A DNA stretch of 64,000 nucleotides from Acidisphaera sp. S103 (GTDB lineage Bacteria; Pseudomonadota; Alphaproteobacteria; Acetobacterales; Acetobacteraceae), in the NCBI RefSeq assembly GCF_009765975.1, contig NZ_LMUJ01000031.1, positions 199,182 to 263,181 on the forward strand, written 5' to 3'. Made by a program: the position numbers and the translations under genes. The stretch's first letter is position 1; the number at the start of each line of letters is the position of its first letter. The notes below the pieces were generated by a model. The model made no database searches. It worked only from the letters and a program-made list of their open reading frames with translations, and was not told where the DNA came from. This document shows positions 32,004-40,992 of this stretch, piece after piece.

Positions 32004-33815
32004 TCAGTTCTGCGGCACCGCGAAGACGGTCAACGAGCCACCGAGTGACGTGTACTGGTTGAGCGCGGCATAACCGCCGACCGCACCGAGGCCCGCATGC
32101 GGATCCGTCAGGCCCGCGGCGAGACCGATTCCGGCCCAGCCACCAACACCCGACAGCACGGCCACATACTGGCGTCCGGCGTGTTCGTAGGTCATCACGT
32201 TGCCGATGATGCCGGACGGGGTCTTGAACTTATACAGCAGCTTGCCCGTCTTGGCGTCCACCGCCTTCAGGTAGCCTTCCAGCGTGCCATAGAACACGAC
32301 GTTGCCGGCGGTGGCGAGCGCACCACCCCAAGCCGAGAACTGTTCCGGCAACGACCAGACGATCTTACCCTTGGTGGCATCCCAGGCGATGAAATTGCCC
32401 ATGTTGGTATCGCCCTTCGGCGGATACATGGACAGCGTCGCGCCGACATAGGGCTGGCCCGCGACGTAGGACACGCGGAACGGCTCGTAGTCCATGCAGA
32501 CATGGTTTGTGGGCACGTAGAACAGGCCGGTCTGCGGCGAGAAGGCGGAGGGTTGCTCATCCTTCGAACCCAGGGCGGCCGGGCAGATGTTGGTGGTGTT
32601 CACGTCCTCGCCGCCGTGTTCGGTCGAATACTGCGGCAGGACTTCCGGACGGCCGTAATTCGGGCTTTTCGGGTCCATGTCGACCTTGGAGGCCCAGTTC
32701 ACCGCCGGATCGTATTTCTGCGCGACCAGCAACGCGCCGGTATCGCGATCCAGCGTGTAGCCGAAGCCGTTACGATCGAAGTGCACCAGCAGATGCCGGT
32801 CCTTACCGTCGATCTTCTGGTCGACCAGTACCATCTCGTTGACGCCGTCATAGTCCCACTGGTCGTGCGGCGTCATCTGATACAGCCACTTGACCGCGCC
32901 GGTGTCGGCATCGCGGGCCCAGATGGTCATCGAGTATTTGTTGTCGCCGGGCCGCTGCTTCGGGTTCCAGGTGGACGGGTTGCCCGAACCGTAGAAAATC
33001 AGGTTGGTTTTCGGGTCGTACGATTTCCATCCCCAGGTATCGCCGCCGCCGATCTTCCACTGGTCGCCCTGCCAACTCGCCTCACTGGAATTGGCGGGAA
33101 CCGGTTTGCCCAGGTCGGTCGTCTTGTCGGGAACGATCAGCGTGTCGCTGTCCGGACCCATCGAATAGCCGCGCCAGACCTGCTTGCCGTCGGCCACGTT
33201 GTAGGCCGCGAACCAGCCGCGCACGCCGAACTCACCGCCCGACACGCCGACATAGACCTTGTCCTTGACCACAAGCGGCGCATCGGTGCCGGTTGCGCCT
33301 TTGGACGGATCGTCGGTCTTCACCGACCAGACCACCTTGCCGGTCTTTGCGTCCAGCGCCAGCAGCGTGGTGTCGGCCTGATGCAGGAAGATCTTGCCGT
33401 CGCCGTAGGCCACGCCGCGGTTGACGGTGTCGCAGCACATCACGGGAATGACATTGGGATCTTGTTTCGGTTCATACTTCCACACGATCTTGCCATCGTG
33501 ATCGAGGTCGAGGGCGAAGACGGTGTTGGGGAAAGGTGCGTCCAGATACATCATGTTGCCGATGACGAGGGGCTGGCCCTCATGCCCGCGCAGCACGCCG
33601 GTCGAGAACGTCCATGCGACCTGAAGTTTGCCAACGTTCTTGCTGGTGATCTGGTCCAGGCTGGAATAGCGCTGGCCGCTCATGGTGCCAGCCGGCGTGG
33701 TCCAATCCTTGCCCGCCGCTGATGCCGTGGTTTGCGCCATGGACCCTGACGCCATCAGGACGGATGACAGAAGCGCCCCTGTCACCAGCAACCCGTTGCG
33801 AGACATTCTTCCCAT
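32004..33815 (-). CDS. xoxF: Lanthanide-dependent methanol dehydrogenase
   Basis: 603 residues from the ATG at 33815, chosen because AAGGGA lies 9 bases upstream and a clean signal peptide follows; longer starts at 33836 and 33860 exist. It is the PQQ eight-bladed propeller of XoxF, oxidising methanol (and often formaldehyde) in the periplasm. The vicinal cysteine pair C127-C128 (VMCCDTV) is present. The catalytic Asp321 is in QWDYDGVNE, and Asp323 two residues later is the extra carboxylate that marks lanthanide rather than calcium use. The gene order xoxF-xoxG-xoxJ is standard. Divergent from the quinoprotein-relay genes. Confidence 0.97.
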   Translation of the reverse strand: MGRMSRNGLLVTGALLSSVLMASGSMAQTTASAAGKDWTTPAGTMSGQRYSSLDQITSKNVGKLQVAWTFSTGVLRGHEGQPLVIGNMMYLDAPFPNTVFALDLDHDGKIVWKYEPKQDPNVIPVMCCDTVNRGVAYGDGKIFLHQADTTLLALDAKTGKVVWSVKTDDPSKGATGTDAPLVVKDKVYVGVSGGEFGVRGWFAAYNVADGKQVWRGYSMGPDSDTLIVPDKTTDLGKPVPANSSEASWQGDQWKIGGGDTWGWKSYDPKTNLIFYGSGNPSTWNPKQRPGDNKYSMTIWARDADTGAVKWLYQMTPHDQWDYDGVNEMVLVDQKIDGKDRHLLVHFDRNGFGYTLDRDTGALLVAQKYDPAVNWASKVDMDPKSPNYGRPEVLPQYSTEHGGEDVNTTNICPAALGSKDEQPSAFSPQTGLFYVPTNHVCMDYEPFRVSYVAGQPYVGATLSMYPPKGDTNMGNFIAWDATKGKIVWSLPEQFSAWGGALATAGNVVFYGTLEGYLKAVDAKTGKLLYKFKTPSGIIGNVMTYEHAGRQYVAVLSGVGGWAGIGLAAGLTDPHAGLGAVGGYAALNQYTSLGGSLTVFAVPQN

Positions 33816-33992
33816 TTTGTTTTTTCCCTTCGCCATTTGACGACCGATGGACGAGTACAAGAAAAACCTGCCACGCCGACCGGGCGATCCGATCAGGAAG
33901 AGACTTCCGACAGCGTGTCACGACAGCGTCTGCGAGAAGGGGGCCAGGGTCGCCCGTAACACCTGCTCGACGATGCACTGTCTTCGAGGTTT

Positions 33993-34017
33993 TACCTGTC
34001 CTCCCGATTTACAGGTA
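33993..34017. promoter_or_regulatory. Inverted repeat TACCTGT-N11-ACAGGTA upstream of xoxF
   Basis: The 7-bp arms (33993-33999 and 34011-34017) are perfect complements with an 11-base spacer, centre-to-centre 18 bp, typical of a dimeric regulator. It lies about 180 bases upstream of the xoxF start and about 240 from the divergent gene. The binding protein is unknown. Confidence 0.55.
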
Positions 34018-34045
34018 GCCTAGAAGTCGGTTGCAAAAACCATAA

Positions 34046-34066
34046 TGCTGTCGTGGTGAGACAGCA
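34046..34066. promoter_or_regulatory. Inverted repeat TGCTGTC-N7-GACAGCA upstream of xoxF
   Basis: Perfect 7-bp arms (34046-34052 and 34060-34066) with a 7-base spacer. It is in an AT-richer patch between the two divergent operons, 28 bases from the other repeat. This is a candidate operator for xoxF or for the divergent relay genes. Confidence 0.5.
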
Positions 34067-34258
34067 ACAGGTTTATTCGTTAGCGCCGCGATACGGTGGC
34101 GGCACACGTTTCCGTGAGAAATGATGCGGCGCATCATGAATGTTCATCATCGAAACGGATTGTATCGTCGATATTCACGGAACCGGTGCCGTGATAGGCG
34201 GGAAGTTGTTTGCGGCGCCGCAGGTATTGCCGCATCCGCCGATCGGGAAAGGAAGACC

Positions 34259-35197
34259 ATGCGACTCCGAGCCGCCACGTTCGCACTTGCAGCATGGATG
34301 CTCGCCGCCCTCGTCCTGCCGGCCCACGCGCAGACCGAACCCTTCGCGATCCAGAAGATCGCCGACGGAGACTACGTGCATTTCGGGCAGGTCGCCATGA
34401 CCACGGCCGCAAACGCGGGCGACATCGCCAATCTCGGCATCGTTGTCGGGCGCGACGCGGTGGCGGTCATCGATACCGGCGGCAGCGTCGCGGTTGGCCG
34501 GGCCCTCCGGGCAGCCGTGCAAAAACTGACGGACAAGCCGGTGCGCTATGTCATCAACACGCACGAGCATCCGGATCATGTCTTCGGCAATGCAGCATTC
34601 GCCAATACGGGCGCGACTTTCGTCGGACACCATAACCTGCCGGCATCCATGCGGGCACATGGTCCGTTCTATCTGCATTCGTTCCGCGACGTTCTCGGCG
34701 CCGCCGCGATCGACCAGGTCCGGCTGATCCCCCCCACCGTGTTGGTGGACCACACGATGACGCTGGATCTGGGCGGCCGGACACTGTTGCTGACGGCCTG
34801 GTCGCCGCCTGCCCACACCGATTGCGACCTGACAGTGCTGGATGAAGGAACGCATACCCTGTTTGCCGGGGATCTGGTGTTCCTGGATCACATTCCGGTC
34901 ATCGACGGCAGCCTGAAGGGCTGGCTGGACGTGTTGCCGCGACTGGCCGAACTGTCGGCCGTACGCGTGGTGCCTGGGCATGGGCACCGGATCGGGTCGT
35001 GGCCGGGTGCACTGGATGATGAGCGGCGCTATCTGCTGACCGTGGAAGCGGATGCGCGCCGGCTCATCGCCGCCGGCACGCCGCTGGCGAAGGCGGTACC
35101 GCTGATCGGCCAATCCGAACGCGGGCATTGGCAACTGTTCGACGACTATAATCCGCGTAACGCCACGGCGGCATTCAGCGAACTGGAATGGGAATAG
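34259..35197 (+). CDS. Quinoprotein relay zinc metallohydrolase (MBL fold)
   Basis: 312 residues from the ATG at 34259, behind GGGAAAGGAAG. The signal peptide ends near LPAHAQ. The metallo-beta-lactamase H-x-H-x-D-H motif is in NTHEHPDHVFGN, with later ligands in AWSPPAHTDCD, FAGDLVF and PGHGH. This is the SoxH-related metallohydrolase family seen with quinoprotein dehydrogenases and SoxYZ-like carriers. Its reaction is unknown, but the pairing with the next gene argues for chemistry on a carrier-bound group. It overlaps the upstream long frame of that gene only. Confidence 0.85.
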   Translation: MRLRAATFALAAWMLAALVLPAHAQTEPFAIQKIADGDYVHFGQVAMTTAANAGDIANLGIVVGRDAVAVIDTGGSVAVGRALRAAVQKLTDKPVRYVINTHEHPDHVFGNAAFANTGATFVGHHNLPASMRAHGPFYLHSFRDVLGAAAIDQVRLIPPTVLVDHTMTLDLGGRTLLLTAWSPPAHTDCDLTVLDEGTHTLFAGDLVFLDHIPVIDGSLKGWLDVLPRLAELSAVRVVPGHGHRIGSWPGALDDERRYLLTVEADARRLIAAGTPLAKAVPLIGQSERGHWQLFDDYNPRNATAAFSELEWE

Positions 35198-35325
35198 GCA
35201 TCCCGGTGAGTTGGGTGGGCCAATTCAGCCGACGCCCGGGAGTCAAGCGTTGGGATCGGACGACCAGGACTGTCGAAGCCGTACAGATTATACTATATGC
35301 GAGTAAAGACCGGATAGGAGGCGAC

Positions 35326-36162
35326 ATGCCGACGATTGATCACGCCGCCGGGTTCGGGCGAACCGGAAGACGCGCCGTCCTGGGCGCCCTGTCAGGCACA
35401 TTGCTGATCGCGCCCCGCATGCGCGCCGCCATGGCCGCCGATGCCGATCCGTGGCCCGCGCTCGCCCCGCAGATCTTCCCCGACCGGGCGCTGGAGGACG
35501 GGACGAACGTGCTGACGATCGACGCACCCTATCGCGCTGAGGACGCCGCCGTGGTGCCCGTGACGCTGCACACGACGCTGGCGGCGGATGACCCCAGGCA
35601 GGTGCGCAAGATCACCCTGGTGATCGACGCCAATCCGTCACCGGTGGCGGCGGTGTTCACGTTGGAGCCGCATGCCGGTATCGACAGCATCGCCACCCGT
35701 GTTCGCGTCGACGACTACACCAACGTGCATGCGGTCGCCGAACTCAGCGACGGCAAGCTTTACATGGCCACGCGCTATGTGAAGGCGGCGGGCGGATGTT
35801 CGGCGCCGGCACTGAAGCAGACGGCGGACGCCATACCGGTCGGAACGCTGCGGTTCCGCGAGCTGCAAGCGACCGATCCCGCCCAGCGGGAGGCGCAGGT
35901 CATGGTGCGGCATCCGAATTACTCGGGGATGCAGATGGACCAGCTCACGCGGCTGTATATTCCCGCCGATTTCGTGGAAAAGCTGCGGATATGGCAGGGC
36001 GATCAGCTTCTGCTGACGGTCGAGGGGGGGATATCGATCTCCGAGAACCCATCGTTCCGGTTCAGTTTCAAGCCGAATGAGGCGAAAACGTTTCGCGTCG
36101 ACGGTAGCGACAGCGACGGCAAGCACTTCAGCGGTTCGTTTCCCGCGCAGGATGCTGCCTGA
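35326..36162 (+). CDS. Quinoprotein-associated SoxYZ-like carrier protein
   Basis: 278 residues from the ATG at 35326, which follows AGGAGG. The leader carries a twin-arginine motif (RTGRRAVLGALSG) and ends near RAAMA, so it is probably a Tat substrate. An N-terminal SoxY-like domain includes a Gly-Gly-Cys end (KAAGGCSAP), the likely swinging-arm cysteine. A SoxZ-like domain follows (MVRHPNYSGMQMDQLT...FRFSFKPNEAKTF). A frame to 35188 is an overrun. It pairs with the metallohydrolase, as in other quinoprotein clusters. Confidence 0.85.
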   Translation: MPTIDHAAGFGRTGRRAVLGALSGTLLIAPRMRAAMAADADPWPALAPQIFPDRALEDGTNVLTIDAPYRAEDAAVVPVTLHTTLAADDPRQVRKITLVIDANPSPVAAVFTLEPHAGIDSIATRVRVDDYTNVHAVAELSDGKLYMATRYVKAAGGCSAPALKQTADAIPVGTLRFRELQATDPAQREAQVMVRHPNYSGMQMDQLTRLYIPADFVEKLRIWQGDQLLLTVEGGISISENPSFRFSFKPNEAKTFRVDGSDSDGKHFSGSFPAQDAA

Positions 36163-36183
36163 AGGCTTCCGGGGCCGGCCGGG

Positions 36184-36576
36184 TCAGAAGCAACTGACGT
36201 CGGCTTCCGCCTGGGCTTCCTGAAGGTCGCGCAGCATGTTGTTGCTTTCGGTGACGCGGAATTCCTGCGCCAGGTAGCCGCCGCCCTCCTGGCGCATGCG
36301 GAGGATGGTTTCGGCCTTTTCATATTGGCTGTATGGCAGCGCCGCGGCGATCGTATCGATCGCGCAGGAGCAGTGATCGAGCGCGTCCCGGGTCTCACCG
36401 TTGGTGGCCATGCAGGCAAACACGTATTCCGCTCGGGCCGCGGTCGGGTAGTCGTTCACGGCGCCGGCCGTTTCGGGTGGCGTGGCGTCTGGGCTGGTGA
36501 CAGTCGGACTCTGGGCCCAGGCGCCGAATCCGGCCAGCACGAATGTCATTGCGAGCGCCGAAATGCGTAGCGTCAT
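36184..36576 (-). CDS. Small secreted protein with CSC motif in the PQQ/xox region
   Basis: 130 residues from the ATG at 36576, behind GGAAGGA. The signal peptide ends near GAWAQS. The mature domain has a Cys-rich core, YVFACMATNG...LDHCSCAIDTIAAALPY, then a helix, YEKAETILRMRQEGGGYLAQEFR. It is downstream of pqqE on the same strand and convergent with the carrier gene. The family is found near methanol oxidation genes, but no function is assigned. Disulfide or heme/metal contact by the C-x-x-x...CSC cysteines is possible. Confidence 0.6.
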   Translation of the reverse strand: MTLRISALAMTFVLAGFGAWAQSPTVTSPDATPPETAGAVNDYPTAARAEYVFACMATNGETRDALDHCSCAIDTIAAALPYSQYEKAETILRMRQEGGGYLAQEFRVTESNNMLRDLQEAQAEADVSCF

Positions 36577-36696
36577 GGCGATCCTTCCCTCCGCGAATAT
36601 CTTATACCGTCGCGCTGACATTGACACACCGGCCTCGGCGTGGATCCGAGACGTCCGCCACCAGGGAGTGGTGGATCAATCCCACGGTACGGCGAA

Positions 36697-37791
36697 TCAG
36701 CCGGAAACCACCGGTCGCCCACGATAAACGTAGTGTGTGTCCCGCACCGCCGCCGCTTGTTCGGCCATGCCCAGGAGCTGCGTGTGATAGGGGGACAGGT
36801 CGCAGCTTGGGTCTGTGGCGGCGGCGTCGCCGGTGATGGCAAGGGCCTGGCAGCGGCAACCGCCGAAATCGCGGTCTCGGAATTCGCAGGACCGGCAGGG
36901 TTCTTTCATCCAGTCGGTGCCTCGGAAGGCTTGGAACGCTGGGGCGTTTTGCCAGATGTCGGCCAGGGGGTGGTCTCGGACCGACCAGAATTCCAGGGGT
37001 ATTGTTTGGGCGGCGTGGCAGGGCAGCACCATGCCGGAGGGGGTTACGTTCAGCGACCGCAAGCCCCAGCCGCCCATGCAGGGTTTCGGGCGGCTGGCGT
37101 AATAATCCGGGATCACCAGGTCGATCAGCACGCGGCCGGCGTGGCGGGCGTGGATGCTGTCCATCTCGGCCATTGCGCGATCGGTTTGTTCGCGGGTGGG
37201 CATCAGGGCGTCTCGGTTGCGCAGCGCCCAGCCGTAGTATTGGGCGTGGGCGATCTCGACGCGGGCGGCACCGAGCGAGACGGCGTAGTCGACCAGGGCT
37301 GAGAGGTTGTGGATGTTGGCGCGGTGGACGACGGCGTTCACCGTCAGGGGCAGTCCGAGTTCGGTGACCCAGGCGGCGAAGGCTTGCTTGCGGACGTGGC
37401 CTCCGGGGTAGCCGGCGATGCGGTCGGCGGATGTGGGCTCGATGTCCTGGACGGAGAGTTGCACATGATCCAGGCCGGCGGTTTGCAGGCGGGCCAGGCG
37501 GTCTCGATCGAGGCCGATCGCGGAGGTGATCAGGTTGGTGTAAAGGCCGGCCTGGCTGGCGGCGGCGGTGATGTCGACGAGGTCGCGACGGGACGCGGGT
37601 TCTCCGCCCGACAGGTGGACTTGCAGCACGCCCATTGCTGCGGCTTCACGGAACACGCGCGCCCAGGTGGCGGTGTCGAGTTCGGTGGTGCGGTCGTCCA
37701 GCGCCAGCGGGTTGGAGCAGTATGGGCAGGCCAGCGGGCACCGGTGCGTCAGTTCGGCCAGCAGGCCCAGCGGCGCCGGGATGCCGGTCAT
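36697..37791 (-). CDS. pqqE: PqqA peptide cyclase (radical SAM)
   Basis: 364 residues. The radical SAM cluster is C-x3-C-x2-C in THRCPLACPYC, followed by the SAM-binding LSGGEP. The C-terminal SPASM-type cysteines are in PCMGGWG, LPCHAAQ, EPCRSCEFRDRDFGGCRCQA and DPSCDLSPYH. PqqE joins Glu and Tyr of PqqA with PqqD as carrier. It overlaps pqqD by 4 bases. Confidence 0.97.
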   Translation of the reverse strand: MTGIPAPLGLLAELTHRCPLACPYCSNPLALDDRTTELDTATWARVFREAAAMGVLQVHLSGGEPASRRDLVDITAAASQAGLYTNLITSAIGLDRDRLARLQTAGLDHVQLSVQDIEPTSADRIAGYPGGHVRKQAFAAWVTELGLPLTVNAVVHRANIHNLSALVDYAVSLGAARVEIAHAQYYGWALRNRDALMPTREQTDRAMAEMDSIHARHAGRVLIDLVIPDYYASRPKPCMGGWGLRSLNVTPSGMVLPCHAAQTIPLEFWSVRDHPLADIWQNAPAFQAFRGTDWMKEPCRSCEFRDRDFGGCRCQALAITGDAAATDPSCDLSPYHTQLLGMAEQAAAVRDTHYVYRGRPVVSG

Positions 37792-38069
37792 GGCGCCAGC
37801 AGTCGTTTCGCAACCATGTCGCGCAGCATGTCGGTGACATCGCCCTCGATCAGGGCGCGATCGGCGGCGAAGACGACGGCAAGTTCGTCGATGATTTCGC
37901 CGACGGTGCGCGTGCCGTCGCAGCGGCGGAGGATTTCGTTGGCGGGGCCTTCGGCCTCGATCACCCGTTCCGGGGACAGAAGAACCCAGGCGTTGCGCGT
38001 GCTGTCGAAGTGCAGGCGCACGCCGGGCGCCAGCTTCGGGCGTTCGGGGAGGTCAGGCATCGGAGTCAT
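37788..38069 (-). CDS. pqqD: PqqD peptide chaperone
   Basis: 93 residues, the small winged-helix protein that binds PqqA and delivers it to PqqE. LHFDSTRNAWVLLSPERVIEAEGPANEILRRCDG is characteristic. The first ATG (38069) overlaps the end of pqqC; a second at 38060 would shorten it by three residues. Confidence 0.95.
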   Translation of the reverse strand: MTPMPDLPERPKLAPGVRLHFDSTRNAWVLLSPERVIEAEGPANEILRRCDGTRTVGEIIDELAVVFAADRALIEGDVTDMLRDMVAKRLLAP

Positions 38070-38793
38070 GGGGCACGAACGCGCCGGGCGGGATCAGGCG
38101 CGGGGTCACGTAGGCGTGATGCAGGGCGTCCATCATGCTCCACAGCACGTCGCATTTGAAAATCAGCGTGTCCATCACTGCCTGTTGCTGTTCGGCGGTC
38201 ACGGCGTGCTGCTTGACCCAATCCAGCGCGAACGTCGCGTCGCGTTCAGCCTGCGGCGGGCGTTTGTCGAAGTAGGACAGGATGTCCGCCGTTACGTAGT
38301 CGTAATTCGCGAGCATTCCGCTCATGCGTTCGGTGATGATCTGCGGGGAGAACAATTCGGTCAGGCAGGAGGCGACGGCTTCCAGCATGCTGCGTTCGCG
38401 CACGTAATGGACATAGGCCTGCACGGCGAAGCGCGTGGCGGGCAACAGCAGGCGGGTGGAGGTGACGTCGGAGCGATCCAGGCCGAGGCCGTCTGTGAGT
38501 TTCAGCCAGCGCTCGATCCCGCCGGGACGGTCGTCGTCGCCGTCGTGGTCGTCCAGGCGCTTGCGCCATTCGCGACGCAGCGCTTGATCCTCGCAGCGGC
38601 CGATCAGAGATGCGTCCTTCAGCGGGATCATCGCCTGGTAGTAGTAGCGATTGAGTGCCCAGGCTTGCACCTGGCCTTTGCTGCACTTGCCGGTGTGCAG
38701 CATCCGATGGAACGGGTGAAGGATGTGGTAGCGTTTGGCGCCGATCTCGCGCAGGCGCGCTTCCAGTTCGCTGCCGCTTAGGACGTTGCTCAT
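38053..38793 (-). CDS. pqqC: PQQ synthase
   Basis: 246 residues of the PqqC family (heme-oxygenase-like all-helical fold). It makes the final ring closure and eight-electron oxidation to PQQ. Conserved parts include RYHILHPFHRMLHTGKCSKGQVQAWALNRYYYQAMIPLKDA and HDGDDDRPGGIERWLKL. Its start overlaps the pqqB stop (ATGA). Confidence 0.97.
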   Translation of the reverse strand: MSNVLSGSELEARLREIGAKRYHILHPFHRMLHTGKCSKGQVQAWALNRYYYQAMIPLKDASLIGRCEDQALRREWRKRLDDHDGDDDRPGGIERWLKLTDGLGLDRSDVTSTRLLLPATRFAVQAYVHYVRERSMLEAVASCLTELFSPQIITERMSGMLANYDYVTADILSYFDKRPPQAERDATFALDWVKQHAVTAEQQQAVMDTLIFKCDVLWSMMDALHHAYVTPRLIPPGAFVPHDSDA

Positions 38794-39716
38794 AGGTCGA
38801 TCTCCATCCCGTCATAGGCGACTTCGAACCCGGCGGCTTCGACGGCCCGACGTTCGGGGGAGTCGTTCACCAGGATCGGATTGGTGTTGTTGATGTGCAG
38901 GAAGATACGCCGGCCGGGCAGATCGGCAAGCCTGGTCAGGGTGCCGTCGGGACCGCTGATCGGGGTGTGGCCCATGCGGCGGCCGGTCTTGCTGCCCAGG
39001 CCGGCGGCAATCATTTCGGTATCAGTGAACAGCGTGCCGTCGAAGAACAGGACGTCGGCCTGGCTGAGTTGGGTGCGGACGGGTTCGGTGATGTCGGCGC
39101 AGGCGGGGGCGACGATGACGATGCGGCCGGCGGTTTGGATCTGGGCGGCGTAGGTTGCGGCGGATTCGGGTTCGGCCGCCGCGTTGCGGTTGTTTTCCAG
39201 GAACAGCGGCACCTTTCCCGGCATGGTCAGCAGGGTCACGGTCAGGTTGCCGGCGCAGGTGAAGGGTTCCATCGGCCTGATTGCCACGCGGCGCACCATC
39301 GTGGGGTCGAGGACGTCGAATACGCGGTTGGTGGCCAGCAGATCGAGCAGTTCGACCGGGGCGTAGACGGTGAAGGGCTGGCGTTCGCGCAGCACCAGCA
39401 GGCCGGCGATGGCGTCGATGTCGCCGCCGATCAGTAGCACGTCCGTGATCGGTGAATCCCGGGTCGGTGTGCGCGGCCAGAGATGGGGGGATTGGGAGAT
39501 TTGCTGGCGGAGGTCGGGCGAGGCGCCGATGAGGAGCCAATTTTCACCATTTCCGGTGACCGCGACGCTGGCCTGGGTGGCCGGGCGGACGCGCGAGTCT
39601 CCTGTGCGGGCCAGGCTGCATTGACGGCATCCACAATTCCATTGTGGAAAACCGCCTCCGGCAGCCGACCCGAGCACGAGGGCAACCGGGTGGGGTTGCC
39701 AATTCTGCTTGGTCAA
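38790..39716 (-). CDS. pqqB: PqqB, metallo-beta-lactamase-fold PQQ protein
   Basis: About 308 residues if translation begins at the TTG at 39716. The protein is certain: VLGSAAGGGFPQWNCGCRQC, LLIGGDIDAIAGLL and a C-terminal LHINNTNPIL are diagnostic. The start is not: no ATG or GTG lies in frame between the pqqA stop and the first conserved strand. The frame otherwise opens at 39842, upstream of pqqA, which would make the two genes overlap. TTG at 39716 is the only plausible start, but no clear ribosome site precedes it. PqqB is a hydroxylase acting on the tyrosine part of the precursor. Confidence 0.9.
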   Translation of the reverse strand: MTKQNWQPHPVALVLGSAAGGGFPQWNCGCRQCSLARTGDSRVRPATQASVAVTGNGENWLLIGASPDLRQQISQSPHLWPRTPTRDSPITDVLLIGGDIDAIAGLLVLRERQPFTVYAPVELLDLLATNRVFDVLDPTMVRRVAIRPMEPFTCAGNLTVTLLTMPGKVPLFLENNRNAAAEPESAATYAAQIQTAGRIVIVAPACADITEPVRTQLSQADVLFFDGTLFTDTEMIAAGLGSKTGRRMGHTPISGPDGTLTRLADLPGRRIFLHINNTNPILVNDSPERRAVEAAGFEVAYDGMEIDL

Positions 39717-39729
39717 TCGAACCGCGGCG

Positions 39730-39807
39730 TCAGACGCGGGCGCTGAAGTACCCGTTGATTTCCATGCCGAGGCAGATTTCGCGTAGTGTCGGGCGGGTCC
39801 ATGCCAT
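39730..39807 (-). CDS. pqqA: PqqA precursor peptide
   Basis: 25 residues (MAWTRPTLREICLGMEINGY then FSARV). The Glu and Tyr of the E-x3-Y motif (E16, Y20) become the PQQ backbone. The ribosome site AGGAGACGACC precedes the ATG at 39807. It lies directly before pqqB in the order pqqABCDE. Confidence 0.97.
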   Translation of the reverse strand: MAWTRPTLREICLGMEINGYFSARV

Positions 39808-39973
39808 AGGTCGTCTCCTATCTTTTTCTTTCGAGAAATCAAAGACTCCGGGAACGATTGCCCCCAGCACAGGGAAGGTTAGCGCATCTTCCGCGGTTAG
39901 GAAAGTGGTTTGCCGCGGCTGTTGGGGGCATCGTGAAATCCCCCCGTTCATTCGGGGCGTTCCGGCCGACGCT

Positions 39974-40474
39974 CTATTGGCCGCTGTTGAGGATACGGTT
40001 GCGTAAAAGAAAGGATAGGCCATGCGTCCAGGATTCGTCGGTATCGCCGCGAATATCCACGCTGCCCGCCGCCACGCGCTGGCCCGTGGTCACGTCGCGG
40101 ACGACGACGTTGATGTTCAGGATCAGGTTTGAGACCTTCTGCACCCAGCCGATCACCGAGAACCGGGCGCCAGCCTTGCGCGCCGCGTCCACCTCGCACC
40201 CGTCGCAGGTCCACCAGGACGGGGTGGAGGGATCGGTGGCGACTACAACCACCTCATACCGGGACGATTGTGCCAGTGCGGTCTGCAATTGCGCGTCGAG
40301 TTGATGCAGGCGTGCCTGGTCGGCCTCATCAGGTCCGCGCATCGCGCCTTGCAAACTGGTATCGTCAAGTTCGAATGCAAACACGGCCGTCTGAAGTGAG
40401 GCCGCGTGCGCCGCAGGCGTGGCGAGCAGCAGGCCGCCCATTATAGCCGCCGCAAGGGCGTGTGCTGAGGTCAT
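39974..40474 (-). CDS. DUF2380 secreted protein
   Basis: 166 residues from the ATG at 40474, with a signal peptide ending near TPAAHA. The domain VFAFELDDTSLQG...RYEVVVVATDPS..WWTCDGCEVDAARKAGARFSVIGWVQKVSNLILNINVVVRDV is typical of DUF2380, seen in PQQ alcohol-oxidation clusters of other bacteria. The W-T-C-D-G-C pair probably forms a disulfide. It is upstream of pqqA on the same strand, 166 bases away, and could be its neighbour in a unit. Confidence 0.8.
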   Translation of the reverse strand: MTSAHALAAAIMGGLLLATPAAHAASLQTAVFAFELDDTSLQGAMRGPDEADQARLHQLDAQLQTALAQSSRYEVVVVATDPSTPSWWTCDGCEVDAARKAGARFSVIGWVQKVSNLILNINVVVRDVTTGQRVAAGSVDIRGDTDESWTHGLSFLLRNRILNSGQ

Positions 40475-40634
40475 AATCCCGCTTCTTCCCTGGTGTTCGA
40501 GCGACGCGCAACCAATCGTGGCCTTTAAGATCACATCGCGGCTATAATATCTTAAATAACGGTCATTCGCGCGCGCCCGGTTCTGCTTGGTTTTTGTTCC
40601 GCGGCATCGATCGACCCGAAACGCGGAGGTTGCC

Positions 40635-40847
40635 ATGAACATCGTCGAGCTGATCGTGATGGTTTGCTCCCTGCTCAATCCGAATGCATGCTCCGAGAAG
40701 CATTTCGAGTTTGAGTCGAATGGCTCCCTGAAAAGCTGTATGATGCAGGCGCAGCCTTACCTCGCGCAATGGGCCGGCGACCACCCCAATGACCGCATCG
40801 CCTCCTATCGCTGCGCCTGGCCGGGTCAGGAGGGCGAGGATTTGTGA
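40635..40847 (+). CDS. Small cysteine-containing protein of unknown function
   Basis: 70 residues from the ATG at 40635, behind CGGAGG. MNIVELIVMVCSLLNPNAC is a short hydrophobic start, then a compact domain with cysteines in SLKSCMMQAQ and YRCAWPG. Four cysteines in 70 residues suggest an exported disulfide-rich protein, though no clear cleavage site is seen. Divergent from the DUF2380 gene. Family unknown to me. Confidence 0.55.
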   Translation: MNIVELIVMVCSLLNPNACSEKHFEFESNGSLKSCMMQAQPYLAQWAGDHPNDRIASYRCAWPGQEGEDL

Positions 40848-40992
40848 TCCCGCCGTCCCAGTGTTCGTTCGCAAAGCCGAACCAGGGGACCAATTGACAG
40901 TCACGAGACGCATCGGGGACTATCCGGCTCGAAAAGACCGATAATCCTTCGGTTTTGTTGGCAACGTTCCCGAGAGGACGGTGGGAGGCTTC

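Larger units (their letters stand above)
33816..34258. other. Divergent xoxF promoter region
   Basis: About 440 bases between xoxF (minus) and the metallohydrolase gene (plus), with no gene. It holds two perfect inverted repeats (33993-34017 and 34046-34066), both about 180-250 bases from xoxF. The shorter frame from 34121 in the plus direction is an N-terminal overrun of the next gene. I did not find a clear -35/-10 pair. Confidence 0.6.

Noticed and set aside
37309-38781. Plus-strand frame of about 490 codons opposite pqqC, pqqD and pqqE
   Set aside because: All three pqq genes are certain; the antisense frame spans several genes and has no domain.
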